7,507 nucleotides of DNA, taken from the NCBI GenBank assembly GCA_020438915.1, contig JAGQTR010000311.1, positions 1 to 7,507 of the forward strand. The letters are read 5' to 3'. The translations under genes and the position numbers were made by a program. The DNA is from Mycobacterium sp. Its GTDB lineage: Bacteria > Actinomycetota > Actinomycetes > Mycobacteriales > Mycobacteriaceae. Positions 1 through 6,279 of the stretch are shown piece after piece (the stretch's first letter is position 1; each line of letters opens with the position of its first letter). The notes beneath the pieces were generated by a model. That model saw only the letters and a list, made by a program, of their open reading frames with translations, ran no database searches and was not told where the DNA came from.

Positions 1-276
1 CCTTCCCTCGGCTATCACGGTGCGCACCGTGGATCCGAGGCTGAAATCGTCGACCTGGCGCAGGTAGCCCACCGACAGACCCGACGTATGGGTGATTCGG
101 CCGACGTCGGGATCCTGCAGGCCGGTCAACACTTTCAGCAAGGTGGTCTTGCCGTCGCCGTTGCGGCCCACCACACCGATCGCGTCGCCGTCCTCGACAC
201 CGAGGCTGACAGCGTCGAGCAAGGTGCGGGTGCCGTAGCCGATAGTGGCGCGTTCGACGTTGATCAGGTTTGCCAT
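1..276 (-). CDS. ABC-F family ATP-binding protein, N-terminal part (continues beyond the window)
   Basis: The minus strand reads an open frame of 92 codons from ATG at 276-274 to the window edge, with the C-terminus missing. It opens MANLINVE, a usual start for the first nucleotide-binding domain of ABC-F (Uup/EttA/macrolide-resistance type) ATPases. The Walker A loop GRNGDGKT is at residues 37-44, followed by a typical GLQDPDVGRI stretch and a predicted Q-loop glutamine in SVGYLRQ. ABC-F proteins have two ATPase domains and no membrane domain; they act on the ribosome in translation or antibiotic protection, although older annotations call them macrolide transporters. From memory, M. tuberculosis carries the orthologue split as Rv1668c/Rv1667c in the same neighbourhood; whether this copy is intact cannot be seen here. 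The start is supported by a -10-like TATCAT just upstream, with no clear Shine-Dalgarno site. Confidence 0.88.
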   Translation of the reverse strand, partial: MANLINVERATIGYGTRTLLDAVSLGVEDGDAIGVVGRNGDGKTTLLKVLTGLQDPDVGRITHTSGLSVGYLRQVDDFSLGSTVRTVIAEGR

Positions 277-285
277 CAGCCGCCG

Positions 286-291
286 ATGATA
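286..291 (-). promoter_or_regulatory. Candidate -10 element for the ABC-F gene
   Basis: On the minus strand TATCAT (five of six matches to TATAAT) ends ten bases before the ATG at 276. It would put the transcript start about 3-4 bases before the start codon, giving an almost leaderless message, which fits the lack of a Shine-Dalgarno site. No good -35 is visible at the expected distance (CCGTCA at best). On the plus strand the overlapping GATGAT (285-290) could serve the divergent lipase/ligase gene, but that is weaker. Confidence 0.35.
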
Positions 292-339
292 GGCGGGGCC
301 GTGCCATGATGACGGCAGGTGGGGACCGGACGAGCGATA

Positions 340-345
340 GGGGAG
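340..345 (+). promoter_or_regulatory. Ribosome binding site deciding the start of the hydrolase/ligase gene
   Basis: GGGGAG lies 6 bases before GTG at 352 and 9 before GTG at 355. The frame also has a GTG at 319, but I see no comparable site before it, so the later tandem GTGs are preferred. Confidence 0.6.
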
Positions 346-351
346 CGCACG

Positions 352-3330
352 GTGGTGGACCTCTCGGCGATCACCAGACCCGTGGGGCGCCTAGTCGCCA
401 CCGCGCAGAACGGCCTGGAGGTATTGCGTTACGGCGGCCTCGAAACAGGTGCCGTTCCGTCGCCGTTTCAGGTCATCGAAAGCGTTCCGATGTACCGGCT
501 GCGGCGCTACTTTCCGCCCGACAGTCGCCCCGGCGCCAAGCCGGCCGGGTCGCCCGTTCTGATGGTGCATCCGATGATGATGTCGGCCGACATGTGGGAC
601 GTCACCCGCGAGGACGGTGCGGTCGGAATTCTGCACAACGCCGGCCTGGACCCGTGGGTCATCGACTTCGGATCTCCCGACCAGATCGAAGGCGGGATGC
701 AACGCAACCTGGCCGACCACATCGTGGCGTTGAGCGAAGCCATCGACACGATCAAGAAAGTGACCGGACGCGACATCCACGTGGCGGGCTATTCGCAGGG
801 CGGCATGTTCGCCTATCAGACGGCCGCCTACCGGCGATCCAAGGACCTGGCGAGCATCGTCGCGTTCGGTTCACCGGTGGACACACTCGCGGCCCTGCCG
901 ATGAACCTGCCCGCCAGCTTGGCCCCCGCGGCCGCCGATTTCATGGCCGACCATGTCTTCAACCGCATCGATATTCCGGGTTGGCTGGCCCGAGCCGGTT
1001 TCCAGATGATGGATCCGATCAAGACCGCCCAGTCGCGACTGGACTTTCTGCGGCAACTGCACGATCGGGAGGCCTTGCTGCCCCGCGAGCAGCAGCGCCG
1101 TTTCCTGGCCTCCGAGGGCTGGATCGCGTGGTCCGGTCCGGCGATCTCCGAGCTACTCAAGCAGTTCATCGCGCACAACCGGATGATGACCGGTGGCTTC
1201 TCGATCCACGGCGACCTGGTCACGCTGTCGGACATCGACTGCCCGGTGCTGGCCGTCGTCGGTGAGGTCGACGATATCGGTCAGCCGGCTTCGGTGCGCG
1301 GCATCAAGCGGGCCGCGCCGCAGGCCGACATCTACGAATACCTGATCCGTGCTGGGCATTTCGGTCTTGTGGTGGGGTCGAAAGCGGCTACCCAAACGTG
1401 GCCCACGGTTGCTGCGTGGGTCCGCTGGCTCGATGCCGGCGGTGAGATGCCCGCCGGCGTATCGCCGATGACACTGCAGCCCGCCGAGACCACCGAGAGT
1501 GGCGTTTCACTGAGCTCGCGGTTGGCGCACGGCACCGCAGCCGCCACGGAGATGGCCTTCAGCCTCGCCCGATCGGCGGCCGATGCGTTCGTCGCCGCCA
1601 ACAAGTCTGCGCGCACTCTGGCGGTCGAGACCGCACGCACGTTGCCGCGGCTGGCCCGCCTCGGCCAGGTCAACGATCACACCCGGATTTCGTTGGGCCG
1701 CATCATGTCCGAGCAGGCACGGGACGCTCCGTTTGGCGAGGCGTTGCTCTTCGATGGTCGCGTGCACACCTATGAGGCTGTCGATCGGCGCATCAACAAC
1801 GTGGTGCGTGGCCTGATCGAGGTGGGCGTGCGTCAGGGGGCTCACGTCGGAGTGTTGATGGAAACCCGGCCCAGCGCCCTGGTAGCCATCGCTGCGCTTT
1901 CCCGCTTGGGCGCGGTCGCCGTGCTGATGCCGCCCGACGCTGACCTGGCGACCGCGGCCCGGCTCGGCGCGGTATCGGAGATCATCGCCGACCCCAGCAA
2001 CCTGGACGCTGCCCGCGAACTGCATACCCGGGTGCTTGTGCTCGGTGGGGGTGAGGCTCGCGATCTGCACCTGGCTGACGGCGCCGACGTCGTTGATATG
2101 GAAAAGATCGATCCCGATGTCGTCGACCTTCCGGGCTGGTACCGACCCAACCCCGGGCTGGCGCGCGACTTGGCGTTCATCGGATTCAGCATGATCGGCG
2201 GAGAACTCATCGCTCGCCAGATCACCAACTTCCGGTGGGCGCTGTCGGCATTCGGGACGGCGTCGGCCGCCAACCTCGGCCGCAACGACACCGTGTACTG
2301 CCTGACGCCACTGCACCATCAGTCGGGTCTGTTGGTCAGCCTCGGTGGTGCGGTCGTAGGTGGCGCGCGCGTCGCGCTGTCGCGGGGACCGCGTCCGGAC
2401 CGATTCCTGCAGGAGATCCGGCAGTACGGCGTGACTGTGGTGTCCTACACCTGGGCGATGTTGCGGGATGTGATCGACGATCCGGCGTTCTCGCTGACAG
2501 GCAATCACCCCGTCCGGCTGTTCATCGGCTCGGGCATGCCCACCGGCCTGTGGAAGCGCGTCGTGGAGGTTTTCGACCCTGCGCATGTTGTGGAGTTCTT
2601 CGCCACAACCGATGGTCAGGCGGTGTTGGCCAACGTCTCGGGCGCCAAGATCGGCAGCAAGGGACGGCCGCTTCCCGGAGGTGGCGAGATCGCGCTGGCC
2701 GCCTACGACCCCGAGGACAACCTGATTCTCGAAGACGATCGGGGGTTCGTACGTCGGGCCGAGGTCAACGAGGTCGGGGTGCTGCTGGCTCATCCGCGGG
2801 GTCCGGTCGATCCGCTGGCCTCGGTCAAACGTGGCGTCTTCGCGCCCGCCGACACCTGGGTGTCCACCGAGTATCTGTTCCGCCGCGACGAGGACGGTGA
2901 CTACTGGCTGGTCGACAACCGCGAGGGGGTGATCCGCGCAGCCGGGGGCCCGGTCTTCGCGGCGACGGTCAACGATGCGGTCGGACGGTTGGGTGCGGTG
3001 GACATGGCTGTCACCTATGGTGTGCAGTCTGGAGGCGAGACGGGTCAGGCATTGGCCGTCACGGCGTTGGTGTTGCGTCCGGGTGGCAGCGTTCCGGCGG
3101 CCGACCTGTCCGACACGCTGGACAAACTGCCGGCAGGCGAGGCGCCGGATATCGTTCACGTGGTCTCGGAGATGACGTTGTCAGCGACCTACCGCCCGCT
3201 GGCTGGGCCGTTACAACGTCAGGGTGTTCCGAAGGCGTCGCGTAACGCCTGGTATCTCGACCCCGATACTCATCGGTATAAGCGGTTGACTGCCGCGGTA
3301 CGCAGCGAGATCGTGGGCAGTCAGCAGTGA
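352..3330 (+). CDS. Bifunctional PhaC-like serine hydrolase (lipase) / AMP-binding acyl-CoA ligase-like protein, Rv1683-like
   Basis: The product is a 992-residue fusion if started at GTG 352 (991 from 355, 1003 from 319). The N-terminal half (about 1-365) is an alpha/beta hydrolase of the polyhydroxyalkanoate synthase type. It has the strand with His73 (VLMVHPMM), nucleophile elbow GYSQGG at 146-151 with Ser148, Asp307 in GEVDDI, and His336 in AGHFGLVVG. These match PhaC landmarks, except that PhaC uses Cys where Ser148 sits, so a lipase or esterase is more likely than a polymerase. An alanine-rich helical linker (about 387-437) follows. The C-terminal half (about 440-992) resembles FadD/FATP fatty acyl-CoA synthetases (EFFATTDG at 748-755, RRDEDGDYWLVDN ending at 856). 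Its nucleotide-binding signatures are poorly kept: FSMIGGEL for the TSGTTG-type loop, TEY (839-841) for TGD, and Arg948 where FATP-like proteins usually have Lys. From recalled literature, the BCG orthologue is a lipid-droplet protein acting on triacylglycerol. The likely role is neutral-lipid turnover in the cytosol. The hydrolase assignment is firm; ligase activity is uncertain. Confidence 0.92.
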   Translation: MVDLSAITRPVGRLVATAQNGLEVLRYGGLETGAVPSPFQVIESVPMYRLRRYFPPDSRPGAKPAGSPVLMVHPMMMSADMWDVTREDGAVGILHNAGLDPWVIDFGSPDQIEGGMQRNLADHIVALSEAIDTIKKVTGRDIHVAGYSQGGMFAYQTAAYRRSKDLASIVAFGSPVDTLAALPMNLPASLAPAAADFMADHVFNRIDIPGWLARAGFQMMDPIKTAQSRLDFLRQLHDREALLPREQQRRFLASEGWIAWSGPAISELLKQFIAHNRMMTGGFSIHGDLVTLSDIDCPVLAVVGEVDDIGQPASVRGIKRAAPQADIYEYLIRAGHFGLVVGSKAATQTWPTVAAWVRWLDAGGEMPAGVSPMTLQPAETTESGVSLSSRLAHGTAAATEMAFSLARSAADAFVAANKSARTLAVETARTLPRLARLGQVNDHTRISLGRIMSEQARDAPFGEALLFDGRVHTYEAVDRRINNVVRGLIEVGVRQGAHVGVLMETRPSALVAIAALSRLGAVAVLMPPDADLATAARLGAVSEIIADPSNLDAARELHTRVLVLGGGEARDLHLADGADVVDMEKIDPDVVDLPGWYRPNPGLARDLAFIGFSMIGGELIARQITNFRWALSAFGTASAANLGRNDTVYCLTPLHHQSGLLVSLGGAVVGGARVALSRGPRPDRFLQEIRQYGVTVVSYTWAMLRDVIDDPAFSLTGNHPVRLFIGSGMPTGLWKRVVEVFDPAHVVEFFATTDGQAVLANVSGAKIGSKGRPLPGGGEIALAAYDPEDNLILEDDRGFVRRAEVNEVGVLLAHPRGPVDPLASVKRGVFAPADTWVSTEYLFRRDEDGDYWLVDNREGVIRAAGGPVFAATVNDAVGRLGAVDMAVTYGVQSGGETGQALAVTALVLRPGGSVPAADLSDTLDKLPAGEAPDIVHVVSEMTLSATYRPLAGPLQRQGVPKASRNAWYLDPDTHRYKRLTAAVRSEIVGSQQ

Positions 3331-3338
3331 TGGCGCAC

Positions 3339-3347
3339 TGTTAGGCT
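3339..3347 (+). promoter_or_regulatory. Candidate extended -10 promoter for the secreted-protein gene
   Basis: TGTTAGGCT fits an extended -10 (TG, one base, then TAGGCT, a TANNNT hexamer common in mycobacterial SigA promoters). It starts 9 bases after the stop of the preceding gene. Transcription would start near 3354, giving a short leader that contains AGGAGG. No convincing -35 is seen. It suggests that the secreted-protein and Trm112-like genes can be transcribed independently of the large enzyme. Confidence 0.4.
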
Positions 3348-3370
3348 CGCGCTGGCTCAGCCCGTCCACG

Positions 3371-3376
3371 AGGAGG
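3371..3376 (+). promoter_or_regulatory. Strong ribosome binding site AGGAGG
   Basis: A perfect anti-16S complement AGGAGG sits 4 bases before ATG 3381. It is the strongest such site in the window and fixes the start of the small secreted protein. Confidence 0.8.
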
Positions 3377-3380
3377 ATCG

Positions 3381-3887
3381 ATGTCATCACGAATCTGGCG
3401 TCGCTCGATCGCGACCGCGCTGGCAGGCATAGTTGTCGCCGGCGGCATCGGATCTGCGGTCGCTGCCCCGGCGGCGTGGGCCCAGCCGGCGCAACCGACG
3501 ACCGAGAACCGGGCGCCGATATCGCCCGACCAGATTCTGATGACGATCTCCCAGGAGTACCAAACCGGCTCCGGGGGCGGTCAGGTATCCAAGCTGATTG
3601 AACAGGTGATCACGCTGCGTAAACGGGGGGTGCGACCCTCAATGTCCAGTTCCCGCGCGTTGGCGGCTGCGTTGGAGAAGCGCCCGAACCAAAAACCGCT
3701 GATCGAGGCGCTTCAGATGACGTTGACCGATCAGCGAAAGCAGTTCGCGCGCCAAGGCGTGCAATCGCCTGGCGGCGCGCCCGTCGTTGCGGCTCCAGAC
3801 AGTCCGCATGCCAGTCAGGGACCGGCGTGGAGTCCGGGCAACCCGATGCAGCAGGATTCGCCGATCTTCCAGACTCCTGGCCGCTGA
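3381..3887 (+). CDS. Small secreted protein of unknown function
   Basis: The product is 168 residues, starting at ATG behind AGGAGG. Residues 1-34 form a classic signal peptide: basic start with Arg4, Arg7 and Arg8, a hydrophobic alanine/valine/glycine core at about 10-29, then a probable signal peptidase I site AWA|Q after Ala34. There is no lipobox Cys and no cysteine anywhere, so a lipoprotein or a disulfide or haem-ligating fold of the hemophore kind is unlikely. The mature part has a short proline/threonine-rich lead, a probably helical domain (about 47-125, with PDQILMTISQEYQ, KLIEQVITLRKRGVRP and KPLIEALQMTLTDQRKQF), and a proline-, glycine- and glutamine-rich tail that looks disordered. 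Paired arginines at 7-8 fall short of a full twin-arginine motif. I do not recognise the family. Its stop lies 5 bases before the Trm112-like ATG, so the two genes are probably co-transcribed. I do not recall an equivalent gene at this place in M. tuberculosis. Confidence 0.85.
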   Translation: MSSRIWRRSIATALAGIVVAGGIGSAVAAPAAWAQPAQPTTENRAPISPDQILMTISQEYQTGSGGGQVSKLIEQVITLRKRGVRPSMSSSRALAAALEKRPNQKPLIEALQMTLTDQRKQFARQGVQSPGGAPVVAAPDSPHASQGPAWSPGNPMQQDSPIFQTPGR

Positions 3888-3892
3888 GCAGC

Positions 3893-4096
3893 ATGGCATT
3901 GGACGACACCCTGCTTTCGATACTCGTCTGTCCTGAGGATCGGGGTCCGCTGCTGCTCATCGGGGACTCGTTGTACAACCCGCGGCTGCGGCGCAAATAC
4001 CGCATCGACGACGACATTCCGGTGTTGCTCGTCGATGAGGCGGTCAGCGTCGACGACGACGAGCATCGGCGGCTACTCACGGCGCATCAGCCCTAG
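3893..4096 (+). CDS. Trm112/UPF0434-like small protein, Rv1684-like
   Basis: The product is 67 residues beginning MALDDTLLSILVCPEDRGPL, the recognised opening of bacterial UPF0434/Trm112-like proteins, followed by SLYNPRLRRKYRIDDDIPVLLVDEA (about 27-51), the family's second signature. The family usually runs 60-70 residues and resembles the zinc-ribbon-like Trm112 activator of methyltransferases. This copy has only one cysteine (Cys13), so it cannot build a four-cysteine zinc site by itself. In-frame ATG 3827 lies deep inside the preceding gene and would add 22 unrelated-looking residues, so ATG 3893, where the family begins, is chosen. No good Shine-Dalgarno site precedes it. With the upstream stop 5 bases away, translation is probably coupled. 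No methyltransferase partner is encoded in the window, so the biological role is open. Its stop codon shares the CTAG at 4093-4096 with the stop of the opposing regulator gene. Confidence 0.85.
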   Translation: MALDDTLLSILVCPEDRGPLLLIGDSLYNPRLRRKYRIDDDIPVLLVDEAVSVDDDEHRRLLTAHQP

Positions 4097-4734
4097 TTCA
4101 GCTCGGGGAGTTCCTCTGTCAGGTAGCGCTGCAGACTCGGGGCCACGATGTCGACGATCTGCTGCACCGGCAGCGATCTGAACGGTTCGATCTCCAGGAT
4201 GTGGCGGGCCATCACGATGCCCAGTAGCTGTGAGGCCACGAACTGTGCGCGCACCGGGCCGCTGCCGGGTGGATCGTCGACGCGACGACCAACCTCGACG
4301 GAGACAACGTCCTGCAGGAACGACCGGACCATCGCGATGTCGGCGACGTCGCTGCCGGAGATCGTCGACCGAAGAGTTGCGATCAATCCCTTGCCCAGTT
4401 CGGAGTCCCACAGCGGCAGCAACAGCGACGGAAGCACACGCCCGATCTGGTCGACGGGAACCTCGCGGATCGGGCCGATGATGGTCATGGGGTCGATCGG
4501 AATCTGAATCGCCGCGGCGAACAAGCCGGTCTTGGTTCCGAAATAGTGATGCACCAGCGCGGGGTCGACTGCTGCATCGGAGGCGATGGCCCGGATCGAG
4601 GTGTTGTCGATCCCGTTGCGCGCAAACAGTTCACGAGCGCTGCTGAGGATTCGATCGCGGGTGTCCGACACCCCTGGGGGTCGTCCCGGACGCCTGCGGT
4701 CCGAATTCGTGGTCACGCTGTCTTTCGTCGACAC
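4093..4734 (-). CDS. TetR family transcriptional regulator of the ABC exporter operon, Rv1685c-like
   Basis: The product is 213 residues from GTG 4734; a start at GTG 4716 gives 207 and is equally credible. After a basic arm RRRPGRPPG (13-21) comes a standard TetR DNA-binding domain: TRDRILSSARELFARNG (25-41), then helix-turn-helix SIRAIASDAAVDPALVHHYF (46-65), with the typical HHYFGTKTGLF ending. The C-terminal part (about 85-213) is the helical ligand-binding and dimer domain, with QLLGIVMARHILEIEPF, a pattern common in actinobacterial members. The length is normal for TetR proteins. It is the last gene of the ATPase-permease-regulator operon, starting 5 bases after the permease stop. TetR proteins encoded with exporters usually repress them until a substrate binds. 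The twin palindromes at the operon start (6242-6272) are the obvious target. The substrate is unknown. Its 3' end overlaps the Trm112-like gene by 4 bases. Confidence 0.92.
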   Translation of the reverse strand: MSTKDSVTTNSDRRRPGRPPGVSDTRDRILSSARELFARNGIDNTSIRAIASDAAVDPALVHHYFGTKTGLFAAAIQIPIDPMTIIGPIREVPVDQIGRVLPSLLLPLWDSELGKGLIATLRSTISGSDVADIAMVRSFLQDVVSVEVGRRVDDPPGSGPVRAQFVASQLLGIVMARHILEIEPFRSLPVQQIVDIVAPSLQRYLTEELPELN

Positions 4735-4739
4735 CCTGT

Positions 4740-5567
4740 CTATGGTGTCCTTCGCCGTAGCGTCGCCGCGGCCAGGCCCATTGCCAGCACCACGAATCCG
4801 ATGACGATCATGATGTCTCGTGCCGCCACTGAGGTCAGTTCCGGATGTACACCGACCTGTTGTAGCGCCTCGAGCGCGTAGCTGGCCGGAAGTGCGTTGC
4901 TGATCCAGTGCAGCCACTCGGGAAGTTGGGCGCGGGGAACGATGATGCCGCAAAGCAGCAGTTGGGGAGAGATGACCAACGGCATGAACTGAACAGCCTG
5001 GAACTCGGTACGCGCGAAGGCGCTGCACAACAGGCCGAGCCCGACCCCGAGGACGGCGTTGATGATCGCGATGATGAAGACCCAGGCCGGGCTTCCCGCG
5101 GTGTCGAATCCGAGTAGCCAGAACGACACCACGCAGGCCAGGGTGGCCTGGGCGGCCGCTGCGATCGAGAATGCGGTGCCGTAGGCAGCCAGCAGGTCGA
5201 ACCGGCGCAACGGAGTTGTCAGGATCCGCTCGAGCGTGCCGGAGACTCGTTCGCGCTGCATCGTGATCGACGTGATCAGAAACATCACGATCAGCGGGAA
5301 GACGCCCAGCATGATCAGGCAGGCGTTGTTGAACGGTGACGGCTGGCCCGGTCGGTGGGGGACGTCGACGAACATGAAGTACATCAGCGCGATGATCAGG
5401 CTGGGTACCAGCAGGATCATCGCGACACTACGGTGGTCGCCAGCGAGTTGACGCAGGATCCGGACGGTGGTGGCGACGTAGGCCCGCGGGCTCAGGGGAC
5501 TGCGGCCGGTGTTTCTTCGGTGCCGCGCCGGATGATCGACAGAAACGCTTCCTCTAGTGACTGACAT
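4740..5567 (-). CDS. ABC-2 type exporter permease, Rv1686c-like
   Basis: The product is 275 residues. After a polar N-terminus (1-47), hydrophobic segments at about 50-67, 82-102, 126-153, 160-183, 195-212 and 245-268 give the six-helix plan of ABC-2 exporters (DrrB/antibiotic efflux type). The family's signature RERVSGTLERILTTPL lies at 105-120, in the cytoplasmic stretch after the second helix. It would sit in the plasma membrane and pair with the ATPase encoded just upstream. The start ATG 5567 lies inside the ATPase gene, giving a 76-base overlap. It is preferred because GAGAGGA precedes it at a good distance, and no later ATG or GTG occurs before Met50, which would cut into the first helix. 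The substrate cannot be read from the sequence; relatives export drugs, lipids or peptides. Confidence 0.92.
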   Translation of the reverse strand: MSVTRGSVSVDHPARHRRNTGRSPLSPRAYVATTVRILRQLAGDHRSVAMILLVPSLIIALMYFMFVDVPHRPGQPSPFNNACLIMLGVFPLIVMFLITSITMQRERVSGTLERILTTPLRRFDLLAAYGTAFSIAAAAQATLACVVSFWLLGFDTAGSPAWVFIIAIINAVLGVGLGLLCSAFARTEFQAVQFMPLVISPQLLLCGIIVPRAQLPEWLHWISNALPASYALEALQQVGVHPELTSVAARDIMIVIGFVVLAMGLAAATLRRRTP

Positions 5568-6265
5568 CCCGTGTCCTCTCGCAGTCGCATCGGGGTTGCG
5601 TGCGCGAGGACCCGGCCGTCACGCATGAGCAGCAGGTCCTCGCAGTGGTCGGCTTCGTCCATGACGTGGCTGGATACCAACAATGTGGTCCCGCGGCGGG
5701 CCAGCCGGACGAACCGGTCCCACAGGTCGGCACGCAGGACTGGGTCGAGTCCTACGGTCGGCTCGTCGAGGACGAGCAGGTCTGGGTGTGCGACCAGGGC
5801 GCATGCCAGCGAGACTCGGGTGCGCTGCCCACCGGAAAGGTTGGCGGCCAAGTTTTTTCGATGGTCATCGAGTCCGACGGCGGATATCGCGTCGTCCACA
5901 TCGCGGGAATCGGAGCCACACAGCGCCGCGAAGTACTGCACGTTGTCGACGACCCGCAGGTCGGGATAGATGGTGGGGTCCTGGGTGACATACCCCACCC
6001 GATGTCGCAGTTCGGGCGAACCGGCGGGCTTACCGAGCACGGTGACCGTGCCGCCCGCCACGATCTGGGTCCCGACGATGCTGCGCATCAGGGTCGTTTT
6101 GCCACAGCCCGACGGTCCGAGCAGGCCGGTGATGGCGCCGCGCGCCACCTGCATGGTGATGCCGTCAAGTGCCACTCGTCCTCCGCGGACGACCCGCAGG
6201 TCCGCGACGTCGACCGCCGGATCCACCGACCGGGCACGAAATTCATCAATTGATGAACTCATCAT
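5492..6265 (-). CDS. ABC exporter ATP-binding protein, Rv1687c-like
   Basis: The product is 257 residues with all ATPase motifs: Walker A GPSGCGKT (50-57), Q-loop Gln95 in YVTQDP, signature LSGGQ (143-147), Walker B LLVLDEP (163-169) with Asp167 and Glu168, D-loop GLDP (172-175) and switch His200 in SSHVMDEA. The pattern is that of DrrA/CcmA-like subunits of ABC-2 exporters. It is the first gene of the operon and should energise the permease that follows. The tandem ATG at 6265 and 6262 has no Shine-Dalgarno site, but it coincides with the predicted transcription start, so leaderless translation is the likely reason. GTG 6226 (residue 14, before DPAVDVADLRV) is an alternative start that would leave the operator palindromes in an untranslated leader. 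The low-GC first 8 codons differ from the rest of the gene because they overlap the operator. Confidence 0.94.
   Translation of the reverse strand: MMSSSIDEFRARSVDPAVDVADLRVVRGGRVALDGITMQVARGAITGLLGPSGCGKTTLMRSIVGTQIVAGGTVTVLGKPAGSPELRHRVGYVTQDPTIYPDLRVVDNVQYFAALCGSDSRDVDDAISAVGLDDHRKNLAANLSGGQRTRVSLACALVAHPDLLVLDEPTVGLDPVLRADLWDRFVRLARRGTTLLVSSHVMDEADHCEDLLLMRDGRVLAHATPMRLREDTGCQSLEEAFLSIIRRGTEETPAAVP
5574..5580 (-). promoter_or_regulatory. Internal ribosome binding site for the permease
   Basis: GAGAGGA, read on the minus strand within the ATPase gene, stands about 6 bases before the permease ATG at 5567. It supports the long-overlap start rather than a start nearer to the ATPase stop. Confidence 0.55.
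6242..6257. promoter_or_regulatory. Operator 1: perfect 16-bp palindrome, probable TetR site
   Basis: TTCATCAATTGATGAA equals its own reverse complement over all 16 bases. It lies at about +9 to +24 of the predicted ABC operon transcript, and its core TCATC-N4-GATGA is repeated in operator 2. Perfect or near-perfect palindromes of this size are usual TetR operators. It overlaps codons 3-8 of the annotated ATPase frame. Confidence 0.65.
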
Positions 6266-6279
6266 GCGATGAATATTGC
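6250..6279 (+). promoter_or_regulatory. Tentative divergent promoter for mpg
   Basis: TTGATG (6250-6255), an 18-base gap and TATTGC (6274-6279) form a weak plus-strand candidate that is completely overlapped by the operators. It would start transcription near 6286 and leave a leader of about 40 bases with the GTAGGA ribosome site. It is chosen mainly because the island is AT-rich, and it may be wrong. Confidence 0.22.
6259..6272. promoter_or_regulatory. Operator 2: TCATC-ATGC-GATGA inverted repeat at the promoter
   Basis: TCATCATGCGATGA has the same five-base arms and four-base centre as operator 1, with its centre 16 bp away. It spans the predicted transcription start and the ATG pair of the ATPase, and abuts the -10. 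Bound protein here would block initiation. Two sites about 1.5 helical turns apart suggest a pair of dimers on opposite faces of the DNA. Confidence 0.6.

Noticed and set aside
270..1265. A 331-codon plus-strand frame overlapping the hydrolase start
   Set aside because: The translation is Arg/Gly/Pro-rich low-complexity text, while the overlapping frame contains a complete serine hydrolase triad.
352..1450. True polyhydroxyalkanoate synthase
   Set aside because: The nucleophile is Ser in GYSQGG rather than the Cys required by known PHA synthases, and no PHA genes are nearby.
1507..3159. A 550-codon open frame antisense to the hydrolase/ligase gene
   Set aside because: It has no recognisable domain and an Arg/His/Gln-rich composition. 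It mirrors the GC-rich codon pattern of the well-supported gene on the other strand.
3331..3370. A terminator after the hydrolase/ligase gene
   Set aside because: Only weak repeats such as GCTG-GCT-CAGC are seen, with no stable stem or U-run.
4735..5028. Upstream extension of the TetR gene to give about 311 residues
   Set aside because: The added part lies wholly inside the permease gene in another frame and resembles no TetR N-terminus. GTG 4734 or 4716 gives the family length.
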